Of a stretch of DNA of 64,000 bases, positions 6,485-15,622 are shown piece by piece. A program made the translations under genes and the position numbers. The notes below the pieces were generated by a model. The model had not been told where the DNA came from and searched no databases. It saw only the letters and a program-made list of their open reading frames with translations. Within the stretch, counting starts at the first letter, position 1. Each line of letters starts with the position of its first letter. The stretch is from JACVRW01 sp963803085. Lineage in GTDB: Bacteria; Actinomycetota; Thermoleophilia; Solirubrobacterales; Thermoleophilaceae. The stretch lies in the NCBI GenBank assembly GCA_963803085.1, contig CAWDLE010000037.1:1-64000 (forward strand), read 5' to 3'.

Positions 6485-7077
6485 CGCGCCGGCGCGGCCG
6501 TCACCGGGCCGCCGGCCCGGAGGGCGTCGAGCTCGGCGGGTGTGTCCACGTCCTCGCCGCCCCCGATGTCATCGCATGGGACCTCGCGGACCTGCACGCT
6601 GAGCAGAAGGTTGCGGGCCCCGTGGTCTCCGGTCACGTTCCGGAAGGACTCGAACAGCTCGCGCTCGAGGAGCACCGGGTGGCCTGGGGCACCGAAGTAG
6701 GTGGCGCGTACCGCGGCGGCTTCGCCGTCGCGTGCGCTGATCACGCGCCTGATCGCGTCGGGGGACATGCGCGGCTGATCGCCGAGCGTGACCACCACCG
6801 CCTCGCAGTCCGCCAACTCCCCCAGCCCGCACGCCAGCGAGGCTGCCTGGCCCTCGTCCCAGCGCTCGCACGTGCACGGCTCCGCACCGTGGAGGTCGAC
6901 CGTCGCGGTCACCTCCTCCACGAGCGCGCCGAGCACCACCACCACACGGCCCACGGGTGTGGCGGTCATCGCCTGCACCGCGTGCTCGAGCAGAGGCCTG
7001 CCATCGAGCTCCGCGAGCTGCTTGCGCCCGCCGAAGCGGGTGCCGGCGCCCGCGGCGAGCACGAGTCCGCCAATCAC
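6481..7077 (-). CDS. MocA-like molybdenum cofactor nucleotidyltransferase
   Basis: A 198-residue MobA/MocA-type transferase. The N-terminal LVLAAGAGTRFGGRKQL is the nucleotide-binding loop, and LGDQPRMSP carries the metal-binding Asp. Similar enzymes add CMP to molybdopterin, giving the MCD cofactor used by xanthine oxidase-family enzymes, which fits its place in a cox operon. MobA-type GTP use is less likely. The start is a GTG at 7077 overlapping the upstream XdhC stop; a longer open frame upstream is antisense-like junk. The fold assignment is firm; the cytidylyl specificity is inferred from context. Confidence 0.83.
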   Translation of the reverse strand: MIGGLVLAAGAGTRFGGRKQLAELDGRPLLEHAVQAMTATPVGRVVVVLGALVEEVTATVDLHGAEPCTCERWDEGQAASLACGLGELADCEAVVVTLGDQPRMSPDAIRRVISARDGEAAAVRATYFGAPGHPVLLERELFESFRNVTGDHGARNLLLSVQVREVPCDDIGGGEDVDTPAELDALRAGGPVTAAPAR

Positions 7078-7838
7078 GCGCCCACCTCGTGGATGCGGCC
7101 GGCCGAATGCGAGAGGCGCCCGCCCTCGCGGCCGTTCCTGACCGCCACCACCTCGGACATGATCGAGAGAGCCGTCTCCTCGGGGCTCACCGCACCGAGA
7201 TCGAGCCCGATCGGCGCCGCGACGCGCTCGAGCAGCTCCTCGTCGAGCCCTGCCGCGAGCAGCCGCTCGCGGCGCTGCGCCTGAGCGCGCCTGCTGCCCA
7301 TGGCGCCGACGTATGCGGCGTCGGACTGGACCGCGATCGAGAGGGCGGCGTCGTCCAGCTTCGGATCGTGCGTGAGAACGGCGATGTAGGTGGCGCGGTC
7401 GATGCCGCCAAGTCGCGCGAAGGCATCCTGCGGCCAGGCCACGATGACCTCCTCGGCGTCCGGGAAGCGCTCGGGCGTGGCGAACTGCGAGCGCGGGTCG
7501 CACACATAGGGCCGCCAGCCCGCCGCGCGCGCCAGGCGGCAGAGCGCCGCCGCGTAGTCCACGGCGCCGAACACCACGAGCCGCGGCGCGGGCGCCACCA
7601 CGTCCACGAACAGGAGCGTGTCACCGAACTCGCGCGTCTCGGAGCGCTCGGCCCAGAGCAGCTCCTCCGCAGCCGAGCGACCCTCGCGGTCGAGCTCGTC
7701 GCTTCCGAGGCTGCCATCGGTGCTGCCATCGGAACGCACGAGCAACTTCGCGCCGAGCTCGGATCCGGAGATCACGGTGACGAGTGCTGCGCGGCCGTCC
7801 GTGGCCGCTATGCCGGCGAACTCAGACTGCAAGCTCAC
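7074..7838 (-). CDS. XdhC family protein (Rossmann domain), cofactor maturation
   Basis: A 254-residue protein whose C-terminal half is the XdhC Rossmann domain: RLVVFGAVDYAAALCRLA binds a nucleotide-like ligand, and THDPKLDDAAL and YVGAMGSRRA are conserved family segments. XdhC/CoxF proteins hold and sulfurate the molybdenum cofactor before insertion into the large subunit. The N-terminal XdhC_CoxI domain is encoded as a separate upstream gene, overlapping by 4 bases (GTGA), so the two halves probably act as a pair. Start GTG at 7838. Confidence 0.83.
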   Translation of the reverse strand: MSLQSEFAGIAATDGRAALVTVISGSELGAKLLVRSDGSTDGSLGSDELDREGRSAAEELLWAERSETREFGDTLLFVDVVAPAPRLVVFGAVDYAAALCRLARAAGWRPYVCDPRSQFATPERFPDAEEVIVAWPQDAFARLGGIDRATYIAVLTHDPKLDDAALSIAVQSDAAYVGAMGSRRAQAQRRERLLAAGLDEELLERVAAPIGLDLGAVSPEETALSIMSEVVAVRNGREGGRLSHSAGRIHEVGA

Positions 7839-8149
7839 CTCAGGTACTCCTCCACAAAGACATCTATTTCCCCTCCGCACGGAAGTCCAACATCCCACGC
7901 CTCGCTGTCGGCGATTCCGAAGTGCAGGAGCTTGGGTCCGGAACCGCGCAGAACCTCGCCCGCGGCCTCCACGACGGCGCCCTCCACGCATCCACCGGAG
8001 ACTGCGCCCGAGACGTCTCCCCTGTCGTTCACAGCCATCTTTGCGCCCGGTGCGCGTGGTGCCGAGCGCTTCACGCCAACGACTGTCGCGATCGCCACCC
8101 GCTCTCCCCGGTCCACCCAGGCCTGCACGTCCTCGAGCACGTCCTTCAT
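7835..8149 (-). CDS. XdhC_CoxI domain protein
   Basis: A 104-residue protein corresponding to the N-terminal domain of XdhC/CoxI (VQAWVDRGERVAIATVVG, then SAPRAPGAKMAV, GAVSGGCVEG, and LPCGGEIDVF near the end). The conserved SGGCVEG and CGG cysteines are present. It acts with the following XdhC Rossmann-domain gene in delivering mature cofactor to the molybdenum hydroxylase. The ATG at 8149 overlaps the coxE stop (ATGA); a longer in-frame start is rejected because it would lie inside coxE. Confidence 0.83.
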   Translation of the reverse strand: MKDVLEDVQAWVDRGERVAIATVVGVKRSAPRAPGAKMAVNDRGDVSGAVSGGCVEGAVVEAAGEVLRGSGPKLLHFGIADSEAWDVGLPCGGEIDVFVEEYLR

Positions 8150-9354
8150 CTGAATCCACCTTCCATCAGCTCTGCCAACTCTGCCAGCGATGCAAGTGAG
8201 TTTCCTGCGAGGAAATGATCGACATGCGGCAGAGCAGCCTGCATCCCAAGGGTAAGCGGCTCGTATTCCGGGTGGGCCTTGAGCGGGTTGAGCCACACGA
8301 GCTGGTGCGCACAGCGCTGTAGCCGCGCCATCTCGGATGCGAGCTGCTCGTGGTCACCGCGGTCCCATCCGTCGGAGAGCAGCACCACGATCGCGCCCCT
8401 GCCGAGGCGGCGCCCGTGCTCGCGGTTGAGCGTCGAGAGCGCCTCGCCGATGCGCGTCCCGCCAGACCAGTCGCCGGCCGCAGCCGCTGCGCGGTCGAGG
8501 GCGTGATCCGGGTCGCGTCCCGCGAGCTCGGCCGTTACGCGGGTCAGGCGCGTACCGAACACGAAGGCCTCCACGCGCCTGCGCGCCGCCACGCACGCCT
8601 GCATGTACTGGAGCAGCATGCGCGCGTAGGGCTCCATCGAGCCGGACACGTCGCATACGAGCACGAGCGGACGCGGACGCTCGGCGGGCTCGCGCCAGTG
8701 ACGCTCGAACGGGTCGCCGCCGGTGCGCAGGGAGGAGCGAATCGTCCGGCGCAGATCGGGACGCGCGGCGTGCGGCGGAGCGCCGCGGCGGCGCGAGGGG
8801 CGCGTCCGGCGGCTGGGCCGGGCGGGACCCGTGCCGGCGATCCGGCGGATGAGGCGTCGTGCCAGGCGGCGCTCGGCATCTGTGTAGTCGGCGAAGTCCT
8901 TCTCCCGGAGCAGCTCCGTGTCGGACCACGCGGCGGGCACCACGTCCACCTCGGCGTCGACCGGCAGCCCGACCTCCTTGCCGGGAACGGCCACGCGCGG
9001 CAGCACCAGCGATGCCACGTCGTCGAGGACCTCTGGCGGTTCGGCGCGCTCCGGCTCCGGCGGCGCGAACAGCTCGGCGAAGGCCGCATCGAAGGCGACG
9101 AAGTCGTCACGACGGGAGCACAACGTGGCCCGCAGCGCGAAGTAGGCGGCGCCGCGATCGGCGGGATCGACGGCAGCAAGTGCGCGATGGGCCCCGAGCA
9201 GCTCGTCGATGCCCACGCGGGCGCCGGCGGCGCGCATCGAGGCCGCGAGGAGCGCGAGCCGGCCGGTGAGGCGCAGGCCGAGGCGCCGGCGCGAAGGGGC
9301 AGGGCCGAGGGCGGCGGCCGGGTCGGGCGCGCCTGCGGAGTCCCGCTCAGGCAC
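8146..9354 (-). CDS. coxE: CoxE-like VWA domain protein
   Basis: A 402-residue protein. The N-terminal half is helical and Arg-rich; residues 225-400 form a von Willebrand A domain with a MIDAS motif (VCDVSGSM, then GGTRIGEAL, then LLSDGWDRG). CoxE works with the AAA+ protein CoxD in maturing the copper/molybdenum or molybdenum centre of CO dehydrogenase-type enzymes. It overlaps coxD by 8 bases and the XdhC_CoxI gene by 4 bases. The basic linker at residues 175-210 (RRTRPSRRRG) is typical of the family. Confidence 0.86.
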   Translation of the reverse strand: MPERDSAGAPDPAAALGPAPSRRRLGLRLTGRLALLAASMRAAGARVGIDELLGAHRALAAVDPADRGAAYFALRATLCSRRDDFVAFDAAFAELFAPPEPERAEPPEVLDDVASLVLPRVAVPGKEVGLPVDAEVDVVPAAWSDTELLREKDFADYTDAERRLARRLIRRIAGTGPARPSRRTRPSRRRGAPPHAARPDLRRTIRSSLRTGGDPFERHWREPAERPRPLVLVCDVSGSMEPYARMLLQYMQACVAARRRVEAFVFGTRLTRVTAELAGRDPDHALDRAAAAAGDWSGGTRIGEALSTLNREHGRRLGRGAIVVLLSDGWDRGDHEQLASEMARLQRCAHQLVWLNPLKAHPEYEPLTLGMQAALPHVDHFLAGNSLASLAELAELMEGGFR

Positions 9355-10171
9355 CGTGCAGCACCCCGCGCTCGCGCGTCCGCTCGATGTCCTCGCGCAC
9401 CTTCAGGACCACGCCGAGCGTCTCGTCGAGGTCGGCATCCTCAAGCGCCAGCAGGGCCTGTGCCCACGCGATCGTCTCGCCCACGCCTGGGAGCTTGTAG
9501 AGCTCCTCGCCACGGAGCCGGGCCACCGCGCCGCACACCCTGTCCGCGATCTCGTCCGGCACGCCGGGCAGCCGCACGCGGACGATCTCGGCCTCGCGCT
9601 CGGGCGTCGGGTAGTCGATCCAGTGGTAGAGGCAGCGTCGCTTGAGGGCGTCGTGCAGCTCGCGTGTCCGGTTCGAGGTGACCACCACGAGCGGGCGTCG
9701 CTCCGCGGTGATCGTGCCCAGCTCGGGTATCGAGACCTGGAAGTCGGACAGGAACTCGAGCAGGAACGCCTCGAACTCGTCGTCCGCGCGGTCGATCTCG
9801 TCGATGAGGAGCACCACGGGCTCCGTCGCCTCGAGAGCCTCGAGCAGCGGGCGCCGCAGCAGGAAGCGCTCCGAGTAGAGAGGCTCATCGGCGCCGGCGC
9901 GGAGGTGCAGCAGCTGGCGCGGGTAGTCCCAGTCGTAGAGGGCGTGATGCAGGTCGATCCCCTCGTGGCACTGAAGCCTGATCAGCCGTGCGCCCATCAC
10001 GCCGGCCAGCGCCTTCGCCACCTCGGTCTTGCCCACGCCGGCTTCGCCCTCGAGCAGCAGTGGCTGCTCCAGCGTGGCAGCAAGGTAGACGGCAGTGGAG
10101 AGACCCCGGTCAGCGAGATAGCGCTCGCTGGCCAGAGCCTCCTGGACGGCTGCGGGGGTGTCGAGGCTCAG
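9347..10171 (-). CDS. coxD: CoxD-like AAA+ MoxR ATPase
   Basis: A 274-residue MoxR-family AAA+ ATPase: Walker A GEAGVGKTE, Walker B VVLLIDEIDRAD, sensor VVTSNRTRELHDALKRRCLY. CoxD is a chaperone-like ATPase that acts on the active-site assembly of aerobic CO dehydrogenase, together with CoxE downstream. The best start is a CTG at 10171 that overlaps the coxM stop (CTGA) and gives the N-terminus MSLDTPAAVQEAL, in line with relatives. No ATG, GTG or TTG lies in a sensible place, and the open frame further upstream runs inside coxM. Confidence 0.84.
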   Translation of the reverse strand: MSLDTPAAVQEALASERYLADRGLSTAVYLAATLEQPLLLEGEAGVGKTEVAKALAGVMGARLIRLQCHEGIDLHHALYDWDYPRQLLHLRAGADEPLYSERFLLRRPLLEALEATEPVVLLIDEIDRADDEFEAFLLEFLSDFQVSIPELGTITAERRPLVVVTSNRTRELHDALKRRCLYHWIDYPTPEREAEIVRVRLPGVPDEIADRVCGAVARLRGEELYKLPGVGETIAWAQALLALEDADLDETLGVVLKVREDIERTRERGVLHGA

Positions 10172-11013
10172 ACGCTCACTGCCTGCTGGAGTGCCCGGCG
10201 CGTGAGCACACGCGCGAGGTGACGCTTGTAGTCGGGTGTCGCGTTCAGATCGCCAGGCGGGTCGGTCCCATCGGCTGCCTGTTCGGCCGCGGCGGCGATC
10301 GAGCCGTCGTCGAGCTGTCCGCCTCGCAGGGCGTCCTCGGCAGCCGTGGCGCGCAGCGGCGTCGCGCTCATGTTGGTGAGGCCGATGCGCACGTCGTCGC
10401 AGGTGCCATCCGCAGCGCGGCTCACGAGCGCGCACACGCCGACCATCGCCCAGTCCTCGGCCCGGCGCGTGAACTTCTGGAAGCCGAAGCCGTAGCCCTC
10501 GAGCCCCGGCAGCCGGACCTCGGTGATCACCTCGTCGTGCGCGAGCGAGGTGGTGAGGTAGTCCTGGAACAGGTCCGCCGCGGCGATCGTGCGCTCACCG
10601 TTCGGCCCGCGCGCCGTGACCTCGCCGTCGAGTGCGAGCAGCACGGTGGGCAGGTCCGAGGCCGGATCGCCATGCGCGAGCGAGCCTCCGATCGTGCCGC
10701 GGTTGCGCACCTGCTGGTCCGCGATCTGCGATGCGGCTCGCGACACAACGCCCAGCTCCGTCGTGTCCTGGAGATCGGCATGCCGCGTCATCGGGCCGAT
10801 GCGCCAGCCGCCGTTGTCCTGCTGGATGCCGTGCAGGCCGGGAATCTTCCTGAGGTCCACGAGCACGGTCGGAGTGGCCAGCCGGACCTTCATCAGCGGC
10901 AGCAGCGAGTGTCCGCCCGCGAGCAGCTTCGCGTCCTCGCCGTTCTCGTGCAGCATCCGGATCGCTTCCTCGAGCGACTCGGGCGCTTCGTAGTCGAACG
11001 GTGCGGTGATCAT
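10168..11013 (-). CDS. coxM: molybdenum hydroxylase FAD-binding (medium) subunit, CoxM-like
   Basis: A 281-residue FAD-binding subunit. LLAGGHSLLPLMKVR and IGGSLAHGDPASDLP are the two FAD-contact motifs of the xanthine oxidase medium subunit, and a CO-dehydrogenase flavoprotein C-terminal domain follows (about 175-281). It passes electrons from the [2Fe-2S] small subunit to the final acceptor. Its start overlaps the stop of coxL (ATGA) and its stop overlaps the coxD start. Confidence 0.91.
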   Translation of the reverse strand: MITAPFDYEAPESLEEAIRMLHENGEDAKLLAGGHSLLPLMKVRLATPTVLVDLRKIPGLHGIQQDNGGWRIGPMTRHADLQDTTELGVVSRAASQIADQQVRNRGTIGGSLAHGDPASDLPTVLLALDGEVTARGPNGERTIAAADLFQDYLTTSLAHDEVITEVRLPGLEGYGFGFQKFTRRAEDWAMVGVCALVSRAADGTCDDVRIGLTNMSATPLRATAAEDALRGGQLDDGSIAAAAEQAADGTDPPGDLNATPDYKRHLARVLTRRALQQAVSV

Positions 11014-13357
11014 GCGGCACCCCCTTCCTGGATCGCCTGCCAGACCCGCAGCGGGGTCATCGGCATGTCGAGCTCGGTCACTCCCAGCGGCCGTATCGCG
11101 TCGAGCACCGCGGCCGCCACCGCAGGCGTCGCCGCGATCGTGCCCGCCTCGCCGATGCCCTTCACCCCAAGCGAGTTCACCGGGGAGGGAGTCTCCGTGC
11201 GGTCCGTCTCGAAGGACGGCACCTCGGCTGCGGTGGGAAGCGCGTAGTCCACGAACGTACCGGTCACAAGCTGGCCGTCCTCGTCGTAGACCACCTGCTC
11301 GTAGAGCGCCTGCCCGATCGCGTGCACGATGCCGCCGTGGATCTGACCGTCGATCAGCATCGGGTTGATCGCGGGCCCGCAGTCATCCACGGCCAGGTAG
11401 CGCACCACCGTGACCTTGCCGGTCTCCGCGTCCACGTCGACCACGCAAGCATGCGCGCCGAACGGGAACACGAAGTTCTCCGGGTCGTAGAAGGAGCTCT
11501 CCTCGAGGCCGGGCTCGATGTCAGCCGGCAGCTCGTTCGGCGGGATGTGCGCCGCACCGGAGATCTCGGCCATGGTCATCGACTTGTCCGGCGAGCCACG
11601 CACCTGGTACTTGCCACCGGTCAGCTCGATGTCCTCCGGAGCGGCCTCAAGCAGCGCCGCGCAGATGCGCTTGGCCTTGTCCTGCACCTTCTCGGACGCC
11701 CGGACGATCGCCTCGCCGCCCACGGCCAGCGAGCGCGAGCCGTAGGTGTCCCAGCCCCATGTGCCCTGGTCGGTGTCGCCGTGGAGGATGTCCACGTTCT
11801 GCGGGTCGATCCCGAGGATGTCGCCGGCGATCTGGGCGAAGCTCGTGTCGAGCCCCTGGCCGTGCGGCGACGTGCCGGTGTAGACGATCGCCGAGCCGGT
11901 GGGGGTCACGCGCACGTTGGCGGACTCCCAGAACGCGGCCTGGAGGCCAACGCCCTGCGGGCCCACCGCCCGCGAGGGCGCTAGGCCGCACACCTCCACA
12001 TAGGTCGAGAAGCCGACGCCGCGGTAGACGCCCTGCTCGCGCAGGCTCGCCTGCTCGCTGCGGAATGCGTCCACGTCGAAGTGCTCGAGCAGCTTGTCGA
12101 GCGTGCCGTGGTAGTCACCCGAGTCGTAGACGATCCCGAGCGCTGTCTCGAACGGGAACTCCTCCTTGGGGATAAAGTTCTTCCGCCGCAACTCGAGCCG
12201 GTCCATGCCGAGCTCGTCGGCGAGCCGGTCCATCATCAGCTCGATCCAATAGGTGGCCTCCGGCCGGCCCGCCCCGCGGATCGCGTCCGTGCACATCTTG
12301 TTCGTGAACACGCCCGTGAAGTGCAAGTCGATCGCCGGGAAGCGGTAGCAGCCACCCATCACCGGGAACCCGAGCTCCGGGATGAACGGCGTGAGCAGCT
12401 GCTGGTAGGCGCCCAGGTCGGCGATGATGCGGACCTGGCACGCGGTGACCGTGCCGTCGCGCTTGGCGCCCAGCTTCACGTAGTTGACCTGGTCGCGCCC
12501 GTGGTGGCTCGTGGTCATGTGCTCGGAACGGGTCTCGACCCACTTGACCGGCCGCCCCAGCCGCTTGGCCAGCGCGAGCACCAGCGCCTCCTCGCCATAC
12601 ACCTGCAGCTTGGCGCCGAAGCCGCCACCCACGTCCGGAGCGATCACGCGCAGCTTGTCCTCGGCGATGCCCAGCATCCCGGAGAGCACGAACCGCGCGA
12701 TGTGCGGGACCTGCGTCGTGGACCAGAGCGTGAGGTCGTCTCCGCGGGACTCCGCGATCGAGCAGCGGGTCTCGATCGGCGCGCCCGAGGTGCGGTGGTT
12801 CTCGAAGCGATGCTCGATCGTGACGTCCGCGTCGGCGAACGCGGCGTCGATGTCGCCGCCGCCCACGGCCCACTCGTGGGTCTTGTTCGTGCCGAACTTC
12901 TCCCACACGAGCGGGGAGCCGTCCTGGAGCGCGGCCTCGGGGTCGACGACGGCCGGCTTCGAGTCGTAGTCCACGATCACGTCCTCGGCGGCGTCCACGG
13001 CGATGTGCCTGCTCGTGGCCACCACGACGGCCACGGGGTCGCCCACATGCTTCACCTGGCCGCGCTTCAGCGGCCAGTGCTCCGGCGTCTTGATCTCCAC
13101 GCCGGGCGGCGCCCACACCATCGCGAGCGGACCGGCGAAGTCGCCCGCCATGTCCTCTCCGGTCAGCACGGCGACCACGCCGTCGCGCTCGCGCGCCGCG
13201 GACGTGTCGATCGAGGAGATCGTCGCGTGCGCCTCGGGCGAGCGCACCACCACGGCGTGCAGCATGCCGGGCAGGTTGATGTCCTCCGTGTAGTTGCCCC
13301 GGCCCGTGATCATCCGGGGGTCCTCCTTGCGCTTCATCGACGTGCCGACGTACGTGG

Positions 13358-13361
<4 letters not shown>
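11010..13361 (-). CDS. coxL: molybdenum hydroxylase large subunit, form II CoxL-like
   Basis: A 783-residue catalytic subunit of the xanthine oxidase family. The conserved GGGFGAK is at residues 245-251, and the C-terminal GIGEAGT holds the presumed base Glu738. The active-site loop reads AIRGAGR (360-366), a variant of AYRGAGR of form II; the AYxCSFR loop with the copper-binding Cys of true form I CO dehydrogenase is absent. So oxidation of CO is doubtful; another small substrate is possible. The start at 13361 (MTTYVGTSMKRKEDPRMITG) is chosen as the family's usual N-terminus. It overlaps coxS and coxM by 4 bases each. Confidence 0.9.
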
Positions 13362-13840
<479 letters not shown>

Positions 13841-13907
13841 CCGACTTCCTCCCGGTCGCATTCTGCACTGCGCGAGTGATGGTATTGCGCGGCTATTGTG
13901 GGCCGCA

Positions 13908-14789
13908 ATGGTCACTAAGGATTTTGAGTTCGAGGGCCACAGGCTCGTGTATGACGAGTACGGGAGTGGGGACCGCGTGGTGGTCCTGCTGCCGGGCCTT
14001 CTGTTCTCGCGCAGGATGCACACTCCACTGGCCGAGACGCTCGCCGAGCGCGGCCACCGGGTGCTGAGCCTGGACCTGCTCGGCCACGGCGAGTCCGACC
14101 GCCCGCCGGAGATGTGGAACTACGGCATGCTCACCTTCGGCCGCCAGGCCATTGCGCTGCTCGACCACGCCGGCGTGAAGCAGGCCGTGATCGGCGGGAC
14201 CTCATTGGGCGCCAACGTGACGCTCGAGGCGGCGGCCGCCGCGCCCGAGCGGGTGAAGGGCATGCTGATCGAGATGCCGGTGCTGGACAACGCGCTGCTC
14301 GGCTGCGCCATCGCCTTCACGCCGCTGCTCGTGGGCCTCACGTTCGGCGCTCCGGTCGCACGCCTCGTGGGCCGCGGGGCCCGGCTCGTGCCGCGTGGTA
14401 GTTGGCTGCTCGGCGACATGATGCTCGACTGGATCGGCCAGGACCCGAAGCCGTCGGCCTCCGTGCTCCAGGGGCTCTTCTACGGCCGCGTCGCGCCGCC
14501 CCGTGAGGAGCGGACGAAGATGACCCAGCCGACGCTCGTGATCGGCCACTACCGCGACCCGATCCACCCCTTCTCGGACTCCGACATGCTGGTGCGCGAG
14601 CTGCCGAACGCGCGGCTGCTCCAGGCGTCGTCGATCCTCGAGCTCCGCCTAACGCCGGAGCGGCTCACAAACGAGATCGTCGAGTTCATCGAGCTCTGCT
14701 TCAAGCCGGCGGCGAAGACCGCAGAGCGCCGCAGGGCGGCCGCCGGGACACGCCGGCGGGCGTCAGCCACGCGCCGGCGATCTGAGTAG
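13908..14789 (+). CDS. alpha/beta hydrolase fold protein
   Basis: A 293-residue hydrolase-fold protein. The nucleophile elbow GGTSLG has Ser99, LLGHGESDRP follows the classic strand-loop, and Asp217 in HYRDPIHP fits the acid. The expected catalytic His after the last strand is not evident (the region reads SSILELRLTPERLT), so the activity is uncertain. A basic tail (residues 270-293) ends the protein. The ATG at 13908 lies 8 bases after a TATTGT box with no ribosome-binding site, suggesting a leaderless message. Divergent from the cox operon. Confidence 0.8.
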   Translation: MVTKDFEFEGHRLVYDEYGSGDRVVVLLPGLLFSRRMHTPLAETLAERGHRVLSLDLLGHGESDRPPEMWNYGMLTFGRQAIALLDHAGVKQAVIGGTSLGANVTLEAAAAAPERVKGMLIEMPVLDNALLGCAIAFTPLLVGLTFGAPVARLVGRGARLVPRGSWLLGDMMLDWIGQDPKPSASVLQGLFYGRVAPPREERTKMTQPTLVIGHYRDPIHPFSDSDMLVRELPNARLLQASSILELRLTPERLTNEIVEFIELCFKPAAKTAERRRAAAGTRRRASATRRRSE

Positions 14790-14813
14790 GCCCTTCACTA
14801 CATTTGGTGTTGA

Positions 14814-15530
14814 GTGTCCCACCGCAGAGATCAGAAGGAAGCGCTGCGGCGCGAGCGGGAGCAGCGCGAGCAGCAGGCGCGTGCCGCCGAGCAGCGCAAG
14901 AAGATGGTCGGCTACGGCGCCGCGTCGCTGATCGCGATCGCTGTCGTGGTCGTAGCGATCCTGCTCGCCACCGGCGGGGAAGATGCCAGCAGCGGTGCCG
15001 GCAACGCCGGGAACGTCTTCCCGGACGGCGGCAGCTTCCCTGAGCAGACCGTGTTCGAGGTCGGCCCAGCGGCGAACGCCGCCGGCTGCCAGCTTCAGAC
15101 GAAGAAGGGCACTGCCCGGGACCACACGCGTTCGCTCGATGACCGCGTCAAGTACAACACCAACCCGCCCACCACCGGCCGTCACTACGAGATCCCGGCG
15201 GACGACGGCATCTACGGCCAGGCCCCGCAGGATGAGCAGCTGGTGCACAACATGGAGCACGGCCGCGTGATCATCTGGGTCAAGCCGTCGCTGCCCGCGA
15301 ACCAGCGTGCCGACATCAGGGCAATGGTCGAGGACGACTCGTACCAGATGGTCCTCGTGCCTCGGAAGAACATGCCCTACGCCGTGGCCGCGACCGCCTG
15401 GGACGCCGATCCGGCGCCAAACGGCACGGGCGAATTGCTGCTCTGCAACGACGTGAACGACAAGACGTTCGACGCGCTTCAGGCGTTCCGCGACGAGCAC
15501 CGCTCGCAGGGCCCAGAGCCGATTCCGTAG
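14814..15530 (+). CDS. membrane-anchored DUF3105 protein
   Basis: A 238-residue protein: a charged N-terminus rich in Arg/Glu/Gln (coiled-coil-like, residues 5-30), one transmembrane helix (about 34-52), then a DUF3105 domain outside the cell. The signature YNTNPPTTGRHYEIP and HNMEHGRVIIW segments are present, including the conserved His residues, and two Cys (in AGCQLQ and LLLCND). Function of DUF3105 is unknown. The GTG start at 14814 has no clear ribosome-binding site; a TACATT box lies nine bases upstream. Confidence 0.83.
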   Translation: MSHRRDQKEALRREREQREQQARAAEQRKKMVGYGAASLIAIAVVVVAILLATGGEDASSGAGNAGNVFPDGGSFPEQTVFEVGPAANAAGCQLQTKKGTARDHTRSLDDRVKYNTNPPTTGRHYEIPADDGIYGQAPQDEQLVHNMEHGRVIIWVKPSLPANQRADIRAMVEDDSYQMVLVPRKNMPYAVAATAWDADPAPNGTGELLLCNDVNDKTFDALQAFRDEHRSQGPEPIP

Positions 15531-15622
15531 CGCTCGCTTAGGCAAGTTTCCCTGCAAATCTGGCCTTTGCAGCATTTCTTGCGGGAGCGCAACAGGCTGA
15601 CTGCGACCGTGTTGGGGTTGTA

